Shown: piece by piece, positions 35,232 to 47,638 of the stretch | Layout: every line of letters starts with the position of its first letter | Numbering within the stretch: position 1 is the first letter of the stretch | Assembly: GCF_963169125.1 (NCBI RefSeq) | Contig: NC_084798.1 | Span: 194,799,481-194,863,480 of the forward strand | Length of the DNA: 64,000 bases | DNA from: Humulus lupulus | Lineage: Eukaryota; Streptophyta; Magnoliopsida; Rosales; Cannabaceae | Direction: 5' to 3' | The notes under the pieces: model-generated | What the model saw: only the letters and a program-made list of their open reading frames with translations | Database searches by the model: none | What the model was told of the DNA's origin: nothing | Position numbers and translations under genes: made by a program

Positions 35232-35846
35232 TGTCACGAGCCGGCTATTTGGGTACTCCAACTAGACGGAACGTGCGGCACTTGCAGACTCTTCAAGCTA
35301 GCAAGTCAGCCTACAACACACACCTACAGGCAAACAAACTCAGCGGTTAGCCACATACACATCTCGGACATGCAACGGGCACTAACGAAGTATGAGCAAG
35401 CATAAAGCAAGTCATTCCTAGGAACGTCCACACAACATAAATCACACAATAAGGCAAGTGGCACACAATGGCCCAACGAAGATAACAAACAAGTAACACA
35501 TAAGCAACAAGGAAGCACACATGGGCAAGTATGGATAAATGTTATTTCATTAATATATAGCCTTGATAGGGCAAGGGAGTACACAGCTTTGGCCCCTATC
35601 TGCTGATGGCCATGGTGCTTCCCTAAGTCACCAGGTCACCTCCCCTTAAGGAGCCTTCTAGGGCAATAAAGTCTTCCCAGGAACATATATGATTTTTGTC
35701 TAGGAGACATATGCAATATTACAAAACTGTCACTACCCTATCCCATGAGGTTGCTCGGTGCAAGACTTGACTAATGATCAAGCATCAAGGCATGCTCATT
35801 TACAAAATGGCCCCATGTGAGTGTGCCAAAGGGGCAGCACGCCACA
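35232..35846 (-). repeat. 5' LTR of the Galadriel-like element
   Basis: 615 bp, equal in length to its partner at about 96% identity. It ends at 35846 against the CCTGG duplication. Confidence 0.92.
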
Positions 35847-36129
35847 CCTGGCTGCCACAGCCAGGGGTATTTTGGGAGATGTTTGTATTGAAACTAGGTT
35901 TTGTCGTTTAGCCGACTCTGATTATATTTTTGAGTTATAAATATTTCTAAACAGTATTTTGGGATCCCAAATGTTAAACGTTTTATGATTTCCAGTAAAT
36001 AAAATTATTTCCAAAGTTAACGACTCTGATTATGGTTTGTTCACACTTTTGCCTTAAAATCTCGATTAGCGAGTTAAATGCACGTTTTAAACTAACTTAG
36101 TAACGACCCTAAGGAAGTAGGGCATTACA

Positions 36130-36345
36130 ACTTGCCCATAAACTGTCGTATCATGTACGACAGAAGATGGCATTTGCACAATAACTGTCGTCTCCTGTGG
36201 TACATGAGACGACAATTTTATTTGAACTGTCGTCTCCTGCTAGTACATGACACTACGCTACATGGTACAACAGTATCAGAACTTTTGTATGAACATTTTG
36301 ACCATAGTTTAAAACTGTGGTACCACATCAATTTTTTTAGTAGTG
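36130..36345 (-). mobile_element. Terminus of a CACTA DNA transposon
   Basis: Read leftward from 36345, the minus strand begins CACTACTAAAAAAATTGATG, the standard start of a CACTA (En/Spm) terminal inverted repeat. Subterminal repeats of the form ACTGTCGT-(A/C)TC-(A/C)TG recur three times at 36140-36245, some as inverted pairs with ACGACAG. The element would extend left but is cut at 36129 by the Tekay remnant. I did not find its other end in the window. Confidence 0.65.
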
Positions 36346-36814
36346 CATGTCCAACATACATACCACACGTGTGCATGAGTCATGCACATGTGACACAAGT
36401 TGCACTACACCTCTATTCACACAACAACATCACATAAAATCATAAAGAATAATGTCAATTTTACCAATTAATCACTCATGGTTACAAAACAAAAATCATA
36501 TATTTGAATAATAGGTCTACGATTGAATGTAAAAATACACTTGCATGTAACATGCATACGTGAGAATGTTCTTAAAATTTGCGTTCAAGTTGATAATTCT
36601 ACTGGTTCATTTTATTGCCACTTTCTTAAAAATTCATCAAACATAAATAACTTGACACCTTAGATAATGCCACATTATTTCTTTAACTCACTCATTCTCA
36701 TTCATAAATTTTATTATAAAAATTCAATTTATAAAAATATTATTTAGTCTTAATTGTATAGAATAATAATCTCATTTATTAATTTTAAAATTAATAATAA
36801 AGTGAAAAAAAAAT
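36346..36814. other. Spacer left of a solo LTR
   Basis: AT-rich, no ORF. It may belong to an older LTR that continues to the right of the solo LTR (see the entry ending at 41748). Confidence 0.4.
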
Positions 36815-39800
36815 TAATTTGTAACGACCCAAATTTCCTAATAAGGTTTAGGACCTTGATTAGGAGGCCGGGAGGGCCATAATTGGTTTACTGTACTATT
36901 ATGTGATTATATGCATGATTGTGTGGGTCATATTATTATATGATGATAAAGGCATGCGTGGGACTATATACTCTGCTGTGAGGGTATTTTGGTAATTTGG
37001 CTCATTGAGAGCGTAATTGCATACTTGTGTATATTTTGGTAAGCTAATGTTGAGACCACATTATTATGTGGATATATCTGTGATCTGTGACTCGAGATGA
37101 TCCTAGTGAGCAGATTAGCGGAAAAGTCATGGTGGGGATTTATACCCGGCTCGGGGTGAGCCTAGGGGTATAAATGGGAACTTAGTGAGCATATTGGAGT
37201 CTATTGTTTTTAACATTGAGAGTTATAATTGGAGATTAGCTAGGTATCGGGAATTAAGCGGGAAATGTTAGAGACACTCGAGGAGTTAGCGGGAATTGGG
37301 TAAAATGACTAAAATGCCCTAAGTGGATTAAAGGGTTCGGATTTAATGGGGAGGGCATACTAGTCATTTGGCTTGCAGAAGTAAAGTAATACCAGGGCTT
37401 TATGTTAGTGGGATTTGTAGAATATTGGAGAAGTCTGAAAAAGAAAGAAAAGGAAGGGAAAAGAAAGAAGGAAAACAGAGAGAGTTCTCTAAGTCGGTTT
37501 ATGTTTTCTTCACCAATTTCTTGAGGGTATCTGGAGTAAAACTCAGAGGAAAGTTAGTCCAATTAAGCCACAAGGTTACTGAGCAAAGGTTGAGGATTTG
37601 GCAAGGGTTTAGCAGGATTAGGCCATCACTTGAGGTAAGGTTCTGTAATCTCTTCAGTTGCTGGTTTGGTTTTCATTTCTGGTTTTTTGAGCTATGGTGC
37701 TAAGTTGAATTGGATGGAACTTTAGGGAATTCAGGCTTAAGACTGAGGAGAAGCACGCCAAGAAGGTTTAGATACAACTTGTGGTCGAAATTCTATCAAA
37801 GGTATAAAGCCTAAACTCTAACTTTGTTGTTCAGCTGGTTTTGATTGAGTTTTGGAGCTTAGGAGTGGCTATGGTGAATTCTGAGTTTGTGGATGCATGT
37901 GCTTGAGTTCTAGATGTTTGGGGTGCTTGGGATGAGTGGAATATGTTCATGAGGTTGTTTTTGAGATTGGGAAAGAGTTGGAAGAGTTTTGGTTCGAGAA
38001 AATCGCAGAGGAGGAAAATTGGTGTAAATCTGTCTGTGACTAGCGCTACAGCGCTAGCCTTTGGGCGCTGTAGCGCTAGGCCAAGTTTGCTGAGGGATTT
38101 TGGCTTCTGTTTGTAGCGCTGTAGCGCCCTCCCATGAGCGCTGTAGCGCTACCCTGCTTCCTGAAGTGGATTTTAGGGTTGTTTGCAAGGGTTTTTGACC
38201 TAAGGTTTGGGGTTTGGTTCCACCACCTTATTTGGTGGAACTAGGACTTCCCGGGGGCTCGGGATTGGCCCCGGGGCTAGGTTTTGAACTTGGGGATTTA
38301 TAATGACTTTGGCCATGATTGTGATTAGGTAAGCGCTAGGGCTCGAGGGGGATCGTGCTCAAGGAGTCAAGTGATCAAAGCTACTGAAAAAGGTAAGAAA
38401 GCTGCACCTGAGTATGTGGTTAGGTTGGGACTAAGTGTTCCCTATGTTTGTATGCATTGTTATGTGAATGTGATTAACCATGTGGACACGATGGGACTAA
38501 GAGCTCCCTACATTTGTATATCATGTCGTGAGATGGTGTTATTATGCCATGGGACATGCGATTACCGGCCTAAGGGTGTCGGAATCAATATTTGCGCACT
38601 GGGGAGCGGCTCGGCCATTGGTAGCTGAGGCAGCTTATTTATCACTGAGCTCGGTTAAGCTGGCCGGAGTCAGTGGGTATTACACTGGGGGCGGCCCTAA
38701 TGAGCCGAAGACAGTGTGTTAAATAGAGGGTGCGACTAAGGGCGCCAACCCTAAATGTTATTTGATGGATTTGACAATCTATTGATTATGAATGTGAATA
38801 TTGTGTTATGAATGTAGTTGGTTGATTGTTTGGATGACAAACTGTTATTACTGATTGGATAAATGTTATGAAATATTGAATTCTTGGTTGAGCATTGTGA
38901 AATATTTGATAAGTGTTGCTGATCTTGCTATGTTATTATGCTTCCTTGCTGGGCCTTGGCTCACGGGTGCTACGTGGTGCAGGTAAAGGCAAGGGTAGGC
39001 TGAATCAACCATGAGTTAGAGAGCTCTGGGGGCGAGGTGTACATCGTCAGCTGCTCGGCCGCCACGGTCGAGAATTTAAACAGGAACGGAAACCTAAAAT
39101 GTATATTTTGCCATTAGAGTGGCCTGAACTATTTGTAACTTCTAGAATTTGTTGTAACTAAGACATCTTAACCCTGTTTTGAGTCTCCATGTATTAAATC
39201 GTCATTTTTAATGAAAATAGCCTGTTTGTGACCAAAATCTTTTTATTCTTACTCTGATAATGGTATAGAGTTTACACTATGTCTGAATGACTTGATTAGC
39301 AAGTCTTGCACTATTTTAAACACACAGTGTAACGGTCTTGGTTATCCAGGGCGTTACATAATTACTCATTATTATCAGATAATTTCTTTGATCACCTTTA
39401 AAAAAAATAAGTTTTACTTAATTATTTTGCAAACAAAATCTGCATTAATTAAATAGTGAAAATGCCAATTTAAATTATAGAAAATAACCACATTTTTCAT
39501 GTATAAAATGTAAGGCATACACTTTATATCTTTCAATTAAAAGAGTTTTTCCTACAAAACTAAGAAAACCAGCAAGCAACATATGCTATAAATTCACAAT
39601 TATAAATGTAGAAAAGATTTAACTATGCTCCATTTATTAAAATAATTCCTTTGGTCATCTTTAAAAATAATATTACTTAATTTTTTTAAAAAAATTGCCT
39701 GACTATATATGTGATTTTGTCCATTGAAGTATGGACAAAATCACATTTTTCATGTACATAGTACTAAGGTTTAATTTATTTGATCACATGCTTTACTTAT

Positions 39801-41748
39801 TTTATTTAAAAGACATTTTCTCCTAACCAAAAAAATTCCAGCAATCATTTGTTACATTAATCCTTAATATTTAAATTGCAAGCGTAAAAAGAAAATATAG
39901 TTTGTTTCACAAACTTTGAAAAAAAAAACTACATGTATTTGATGAAGGAAAAATACATATTTATATGTGAAATTTACCCATTTTGCTTGTCTTTGTTTTA
40001 AAAGATGAATTACAAAACATAATTGGTTCTCTTGCAAAATTAGAATGCATAATAAAATCAGCAAGCATAGATTTAAAACACATGCTCATATGCACCTCAC
40101 ACCATATTTAAACATGTAACACTAACAACAATAAATCAAGCAAGTCTAGGCCACAATATACACCCATAGCCGAAACCTTTATGCTCAAACAACAATAAAT
40201 CCAAAACTCAAACCCTAGCATGCACCTATCATCATCTTTGCATGCTTAAAATTAGATCACTAAAATCAAAATACTAATGGCAATATAAACCTAGGACTCC
40301 AACAAGGATTTTAGAAAACCCTAGATGATGCAACATCAAACCGATATGATCATGTTTCTAATATCAAGATAAAATCAACAAACAAAAGAATCGACAACAT
40401 AATAAACTATACTCACAACCCTTTTTAAGCACCCTACGCTGAACCCATAGGCATAAAGCAATATTCAATTTGCATTTTTTTTTTATTATCAAGACGCAAG
40501 ATTAATTGAAACAATAATATTCCAATTTTAATCTTTCAAAAATAAAAACTCTTATAGATTCACAATGAAAACCCTAACACGTTCTTATCTTCAATAACAT
40601 CCACATGTACACATACATATATCCATAAATGCATTTATTCATATAAATAAACCACACACACACAACCCTAGAATGTTGCTATGAACTTGAACAAAACATA
40701 AAGAGATGGAAAACAACCATCAATACATATGAGAAGACAATAGTCAAGACAACAACCATCATCAAATCAATATCATAAACAAAAAATCAAAATAACAACA
40801 ACGAAAATAAGGCTAGGAGTCCACTACCTCCTTTGATAGAAATCAAAACTCAAAATGGCCACCACCTTTGATCACAACCCCTAGGGATTTCGAAGCAAAA
40901 AAAAAAGACTTAGAACCAAGAAGATGTGATAGTGAACTTAGGGTATTCAATGCACAAAGCTAAATTCTTACCTAGGGATTTGAAAACCCTATTATCTTCC
41001 TCCTTCACCTCCTTTCCTCCTCAGTTACTCTCTCTAGTCGAGCCTCCCTCTCTCTCTTCCTCCTCTATGCACACAGCAACCAAGCGAAACGAGAACCCTC
41101 AAGTTCTCTTTGCTTTTATAAAGGCCCTAGTGGCCAAACCCTAGCTAATGGGAAAAGGTAAGTCCCAAATTCTAATTTCCGTTATTTATGTCTTGAAAAT
41201 CATTTAGGATAATGGTAGAAATTAATGGGAAGGTGTCATCATAAAAAAAAAAAGAAAGAAACTCACACCTTGATTCCCTCTCTCCCCTTGACCGACCCAC
41301 TTCATCCTCGCTCTCTTTCCATACTCGGCCAAGGGTGGCCTTTTCACACTTCATTTTCCCAATTTCTAACTTTCAAAAAATGGGTACCAATCTACTAATA
41401 AAATTACCTATTTATTTTCTTATTTTCTCTTTTTATAATAATAATAAATAAATAAATAAAAGAAAAGTACATTATGCATAGAAAACTAACGCATGCTCAC
41501 CATGCATACAATGCATATGCACACACACAAGTGCTAGGGTGCATTTCTACTAACCATGCACCTTAGTGCACCCAACCAAAACTCAAGAATATTGGATAAC
41601 TAAATAAAACAAATGACAAAAATTAAATTCACATAATTTATACCAAATAATTCAAACAAATATAATTAAATTTCTAATACTTAACAAATAAATCATAAAT
41701 CAAAGCACACAAATTAATTAAATAGAAAAATAATTTTGGTGCTCTACA
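36455..41748 (-). mobile_element. Possible older LTR interrupted by the TAATT solo LTR
   Basis: On the minus strand a sequence starts TGTAGAGCACC at 41748, much like the TGTAGAGTCC start of the Tekay-like family further right. A TATA box (TTTATAAAAG, near 41115) is followed by a GA-rich leader and GGTAAG, as in the other Tekay-like LTRs. A possible duplication TAATG flanks it (36450-36454 and 41749-41753). The left end reads TC instead of the required TG, so this end is doubtful. Without the nested solo LTR it would be about 2.75 kb. Confidence 0.3.
36820..39358 (+). mobile_element. Solo LTR of a Tekay-like element, TSD TAATT
   Basis: 2539 bp, from TGTAACGACCC to GGGCGTTACA, flanked by TAATT (36815-36819 and 39359-39363). 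Its first 50 bp closely match the LTR at 28097, but it diverges further in, so it is a related subfamily. At 38041-38152 it carries several copies of TAGCGCTACAGCGCTA and GGGCGCTGTAGCGC. No internal sequence is present. Confidence 0.88.
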
Positions 41749-41753
41749 TAATG

Positions 41754-42427
41754 ACACAGCGCCGCAGCTCAAAATAATTTTTCTCCAAAAATAAGACTTT
41801 TCAAGCCCGAGAACCTCATTGTAGGCCAAAATCATTCAAGCAGAGATCTCTTAACCGCAGTTTCTTCAAATTAGGCCTTTTAGGGTTAGAATCCCAAGAT
41901 ATTTCCATTTTTTAGCCCATTTGTCAATTCCGCAAAAGATCTTGAAAATACTAGAAAACACAAGCATCATACATCACAAACACAACCAAAAAGGCATATA
42001 GATTCTCTAAAATTACTCTCCAAAACACTGTAAATACTATCCTAACAATTGTCTTCGCCCATTCATCTTGTGCGACATTGATTTCTTCAAGTGGGTCCAC
42101 CATTGTGCTTTTGAACTACAAATGAATTAAAAGAAATTAGTTAGAATAAAATTATATATGATTTTACAATAAATGTTTAAACTATATAATAACTAATAAA
42201 TTAAACAATACTTATGTGATGATTCAAGTAGTTCTTTGGGTTGGGCTCTGAAACGAAGTCCCTTGCGAACTTCATACGTAGAACCCACACTGGATGTCAT
42301 CATTATGCTGTTAGCACTGTTAAGCATAACAAAACACAAATCAACTATATATGTTTATTTGAAGACTTCTAAGTTGTAATTAAAAATATATTACCATAGG
42401 GTGACAGAGTTTTGCTTTTCTTCCAGG
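41754..42427. other. Spacer left of the TTGTC solo LTR
   Basis: No supported gene. On the minus strand around 42040-42110 there is a short open stretch (MVDPLEEINVAQDEW) that could be a fragment of a transposase or similar protein, but I do not recognise it. Confidence 0.35.
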
Positions 42428-42432
42428 TTGTC

Positions 42433-43817
42433 TTTAGAGTCCCAGAATTTTACTTAGCTAGTTAGATAGTAGTAGTAGTAGAAATATCTAGTATTAGTTT
42501 GTAGTATGTTAGATTTCGTGAATTTTGGTTCAAACCGGGACTTAGTTGGAAACTTCTAGCAATAGTTATGGATTTTGTAAGTTTAACCTATAGTTTAAGA
42601 ATATTAATTATAACATAAGGTTTGATTAATATTGCTGATTATTAATATGATAATTATTATAACCTAAGGTTTAGATAGAGCCAATAAGAATATGACACTT
42701 GTCATTAGCGTGATTATTCCTAAGGTTTAGATAGAGCCAATAGGATTATGACACTTGTCATATGCATGATTATTAAAGAATTATTATTTTAATGATAAAA
42801 TAAGGGAAATATAAGACTTAGTCTTCACAATTAGGAGCCTGATATTTGTCACAATTTTATTTATTTGTGGATTAGGTTGTTATTTAGATAATTAAATAGA
42901 TTTTCTGTAACTTTAGGGCACTGTAACTTCCAACCTATTTTTGACCCAATTATGTTATGAATCTTGAAAAATAGTATTTCTAGAAAGTTGTAGATAATTG
43001 AATTAGCTTTCTAACTGTATAAAGATGGTCTGAATCGGAGTCCTACAACTCCAATTATGTTGATCTTTTTGCAGGCTAGTTCAGAGTTACGAGATTTAAG
43101 GAGTTAGAAGTTAAGATTCTATTTGTTATGATAAGTTTATGTTTTAATATGTTAAGTTATGATTTACCCTACCTCAAATATTAGATAGGGGACATAGATG
43201 GGTTATCATACACTACATGTGATCTAACCTATCTCAAATATTAGACAGGGGACGTAGATGGTTTATCACATGTCATAATGGCCATTATTAGTATAGTCTT
43301 ATATGGAATATGTTATAATATGTTTATAGTATATGTTATAATATGTTTTTAGTATATGTTATGATATGTTTATAGCATATGTTATGATATGATTTTATGT
43401 GTATGTTTATGGTGTTAGTAATTTTTCCTTGCTGGGCATTAGGTTCATTCCTTTATTTTGTAGTGTGATGTAGGAAACTAGATACGGAGGCGGAAAGATT
43501 CTTGGTAGCTTGACTTGTGTGTTGAGGATGGATGGAATGTGTGGATTGTGTGTCGATCGAGGATGAAGTTATTTATTTTTAGTCTTTTAAATCATGTTTT
43601 TCCGCATTTAGTTTTGAATTTTTTTTTCTTTAGGTTAAAATTATGTTTTATGTTTTAAACAATGAGTACCCATGCCATATTTTCTATTATTATGTATTTG
43701 ATACAATATTTCGAGATTTAATAAAGTTATATTATTTCTTATGTATCTTTCCCAAAATAGTAGCTATGTATAGTAGGTCTAATGGTCCAAGGTCTTAGAA
43801 ATAGTTGGGTCATTACA
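42433..43817 (+). mobile_element. Solo LTR with a variant middle, TSD TTGTC
   Basis: 1385 bp, flanked by TTGTC (42428-42432 and 43818-43822). The left end TTTAGAGTCCC is the family's TGTAGAGTCC with the second base changed. The right end is GTTGGGTCATTACA. The outer parts match the LTRs at 56992 and 45692, but the centre (about 42800-43140) is unrelated and lacks the GGCGATATATCGCC island. Confidence 0.85.
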
Positions 43818-45691
43818 TTGTCATTGTTGAGATTTGTTAAATATAATGGTTAAAATGTTTACACGTCGAGGTGCAAAACACTTAACGATTTTCAGTTAAG
43901 TTGAAGTAAAAACATGAGATTGTGTAGAAGACATCTAAAAATGACTTTTTTTTTTGGGTCTAAAGTGATACAATGAGGTATCCAAACATTTCCAAAAAGT
44001 CTTGAAGCATTTGAAGCAATTTTAAGACCATTGGAGGAAACCACAGTTAGAGGGGGTGGTGATACATCACCCCCTAAGTGTCATAGCATCGCCAAAATGC
44101 GAAGGGCTTCAGAAGCCCCAATAGGCGATGTATCACCTGGCAGCCGGATACATCGCATGGGAAGTCTTTTAGGGTCGTATAGTTATGTAAAATGCTTCAA
44201 ATGATGTGTTTTAAATGCTCTAATCCTATTGGTTAGACTAATGACGCTGCCTACACTATAAATATTAGTTATTAGAGTTGTAATGCCTCGATGACACTTT
44301 CAAACACTCTCTAACCTCCCTCTCTCTCTAGCTCTCAAAGACCAAAGTTTTCTTCAAGAAACTCATCAAGTTTTTCTTGACTTGCATAAGTTTTAAGGCT
44401 TGTCAAATCCAAAATCTCATTCTACATAGTTGAAGCTTCAACCAATAAGGGAAGGCTTGGAAAAGATATTTTGGACAATAATATTCTTATTTGTGTATAA
44501 GCCTTAGAAGTTCCCCAAGTTTGAAGATTCAAGTTGCTCTAAATCAAATGTTTTATCTATCTAACCCTAACTTTGTTTTGTGTTACTCTATTGTGTTTTA
44601 ATTATTAGTATTGATGATTAAATGTTTCTAAGTTCATCTTATCATCATTTAATCACTTAGTTTCTGTAGTGACCCAATACTCTAGACTTTAGAACCATTA
44701 ATGAAACTATACATACAAACCTTAATAAGACTTACATTTGCGAAAATACCATAAATTTATTAGAAACTTGTAGAAACAAAAGTTACTTTCATAAAATAAG
44801 TAGGATATGGGTACCCATTGTCTTTAAAACAAAACATAACTTAAAGTAAAAAGGAGTTACATAGAAAGTGCGGAAAATACATGTAAAACCATAAAAAAGT
44901 AAAACAAAACTACATCCTCGAGAATTCGAACTCTCGACTTCTTGCCTCCATTCACCATCGATACACATTCTCTAAGCGTCCACGAATCTTACCGCCACTA
45001 AAGCTATTTTCCTGCACATAAAACAAAAAGGAATGAACCTAATGCCCAGCAAGGAAAATCTAACACATAGTCATAAACATAAAATTTCATAATAAACATA
45101 AAGACATATCATAACACTTATTACATACACTTATTATAATGGCCATTATTACTTGGGGTCCCATAGACTAAACAAGTCATATGCCCATGAGATTAGTGGG
45201 GTCCTACTAGCTAAGTTGGTCATATGCCCAAGCCTACAAACATACACATTTCATAACATATTTATAACATATCACATAAGTTAACACAAGCATAAAACAT
45301 ATAGATTCTATCCTATTTTCCTTACCAAAGTTACCGGGATATGTGGACAGCGTTGGGACTTTGGAACACTCCTAATAACCATTATGAGAAAGAGTGAGTC
45401 TAATGAAGAAAAAGAGATGAAAAGGAATGGGAAGACTAAACCATTGAAAAACATGCTTACCAAAACTTATGTGCTCAAGAACTTAGATTTCCTAACCAAA
45501 ATAAGAATGAGGTTAGGAGACTGAGTAGAAGGCTATGATAAAGAAAATAACATAAAACAAATGAACTAGAGTTTTGGTTTACCTCAAAGACTTGTAAGAC
45601 TAATCTACACCACAACCGAAATACTATAGAACCTTACTTCCCAAAGTGTTTGATAAGCTTATGATGTTTAAGCTTATGATTTCCCCAAAAC

Positions 45692-47602
45692 TGTAATGAC
45701 CCACTAATCTAGACTTTTTGGACCATTAACGAAACTATACATAAACTTACATTTTTACGAAAATACCATAATTTTATTGAGTAACTTGTAAAATAAGAGT
45801 TACTTACAAATAAATACTAAGAAGGATATGGGATCCCATTTTCTTTAAAAACAAAACATGATTTAAATGAAAAGAATTACATAAGAAATGCGAAAAATAC
45901 ATATAAAACCATAAAAGATAAAATGAGACTACATCCTCGAATCGAATAACGCTCGGCCCCTTGACTCCATTCACCATCGATACACATCCTCTAAGCGTCA
46001 CGAATCTTACCGCCTCTAAAGCTATTTTCCTGCACATAAAACAAAAAGGAATGAGCCTAATGCCCAGCAAGGAAAATCTAACACATAGCCATACATATAA
46101 ATTTCATAATAAACGTAAAGACATATCATAACACTTAATACATACACTTATTATAATGACCATTATTACTTGGGGTCCCATAGACTAAACAAGCTTATGC
46201 CCATGAGATTAGTGGGGTCCTACTAGCTAAGTAGGCATATGCCCATAATCTTTTTGGGGTCTTGTTAGTCAAATAGGGCATAAGCCCAAGCCTACAAACA
46301 TACACATTTATAGCATATTCATAACATATCATATTTCATAACATATACATAAGATAACATAAGCAATACACATATAGATTCTATCCTATTTTCCTTACCA
46401 AAGTTACCGGGATATGATGGTCTGATTTGGGACTTTTGGAACACTCCTAAAACCATATGAGAAAGAGTGAGTCTTATGAAGAAGAAGAAATGAAAATTAA
46501 TAGGAAGACTAAACCATTGAGAAATATGCATACCACAACCTATGTGCTTAAGAACTTGGATTCCCTAACCAAAATAAGAATGAGGTTAGGGGACTGAGTA
46601 GAAGGCTTTGAGAAAGAAAATAACATGAAACAAATGAACTAGAGTTTTGGTTACCTCAAAGACTTGTAAGATCAAATTACACCACAACCGAAATACTATA
46701 GAACCTCACTTCCCAAAGTGTTTGATAAGCTTATGATGCTTAAGCTTATGATTTCCCAAACCAGGTGTTTACACTCTCACACTCACTTAGCACTAGCAGC
46801 TTCTGAACTTAGAGCAAAAGGTGAATAATGGCTGGGTACTAGGTCCTATTTATAGAGTTTGGGAATAAAAGTATCTTGATTTTACTTGAATAAAAATAAT
46901 GGCTTTTTAGGTGAAAATCATTTGAATAATCGTTCAGCAGAGGCTGAAGACTCGTTCAAAAGATGCTGGACTTTTGAAGAAGTTTGAATGGCTGAAAGGA
47001 AAAGAATTCAAAAATGTTTGAATTTATGCTGGAGGAGGCGATATATCGCCCCCTATAGGCGATATATCGCCTGGACCATTGTTCCCGAGGCGACCGTGCA
47101 TCGATTCGTGTTTTCCGTATCTACGTGCTGCGATATATCGCCCCCTACAGCAGCGATATATCGGCACACGCTGAATATTTAAACACGAAATTACACATTT
47201 TTAGCTAAGTTTGAATGGAGTAAACAGCCTTGACTAAGCCTTCAACGTATTCAAAGCTGCTGACTGACCCTATAACATTAAAACTTTACTCCTTATTAAA
47301 TTTAATCCTCAAAAATACTTAATCCTTAATCACCATTCATAACATGTGCTTAAAATCCTATTGGTTGATATCTAAACCTTATAGTATAATAAATATAATC
47401 CTTAATTATCAGTCATATAATCAAACCTTAGGTTATACTTAATATTCTTAAACTATAGGTTAAACTTAGAAAATCTATAAGTACTACTATGGGTGTCCAA
47501 ATAATTCCGGGTCTGAACCAAAAATCCATAGTAACAAAGATAATACTAAACATACTATAATACTACTAAACAATTAGCTAAGTAAAGTTCTTCGACTCTA
47601 CA
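45692..47602 (-). repeat. 3' LTR of element X1
   Basis: 1911 bp. The minus-strand TATA box CTATAAATAG is at 46846-46855. Four self-complementary copies of GCGATATATCGCC-type motifs lie at 47037-47050, 47058-47071, 47130-47142 and 47153-47165, upstream of the TATA box in the sense direction. Confidence 0.92.
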
Positions 47603-47616
47603 ATTCTCCCCTACTA
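47603..47616 (-). promoter_or_regulatory. Polypurine tract of element X1
   Basis: The sense strand reads AGTAGGGGAGAAT just before the 3' LTR. It follows the conserved phrase TTTCGAGGACGAAATT that also precedes the LTR of the Tekay remnant at 28097. Confidence 0.75.
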
Positions 47617-47638
47617 AAAAGAATTTCGTCCTCGAAAT

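Larger units (their letters stand above)
29996..35846 (-). mobile_element. Complete Galadriel-like chromovirus nested in a Tekay LTR
   Basis: A 5.85 kb element on the minus strand, with 615-bp LTRs and a target-site duplication CCTGG (29991-29995 and 35847-35851). The primer-binding site, gag, pol ending in a chromodomain, and polypurine tract are all recognisable. I count about 24 LTR differences in 615 bp (about 4%). The gag sequence (DLENFLFDMEHYFR, AKVWWRTKYDD) and the C-terminal chromodomain point to a chromovirus; Galadriel is the best fit from memory, with Reina as the alternative. Confidence 0.92.
27786..36129 (+). mobile_element. 3' remnant of a Tekay-type chromovirus, split by an insertion
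   Basis: From left to right: the last part of integrase (27786-28052), the phrase TTTCGAGGACGAAATTTC, a polypurine tract (AAGGAGGGGATAG), then one LTR starting TGTAACGACCC at 28097. The LTR is interrupted at 29995 by a complete Galadriel-like element and resumes at 35852, ending GGGCATTACA at 36129. Without the insertion the LTR is about 2.2 kb. The left part of the element is missing, so this is a truncated copy. Between 29010 and 29180 the LTR has GC-rich self-complementary blocks (CGCCGCGGCC, GGCGCCGC). Confidence 0.8.

Noticed and set aside
40926..41144. 72-codon plus-strand ORF rich in Ser and Leu
   Set aside because: It sits in what appears to be the leader of an LTR read on the other strand and has no domain.
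42040..42110. Minus-strand transposase-like fragment (MVDPLEEINVAQDEW)
   Set aside because: Too short, with no recognised family motif and no nearby matching ends.
45804..46070. 88-codon ORF repeated at 53524-53790
   Set aside because: The repetition is explained by the two LTRs of X1; it is not conserved in the X2 LTR.
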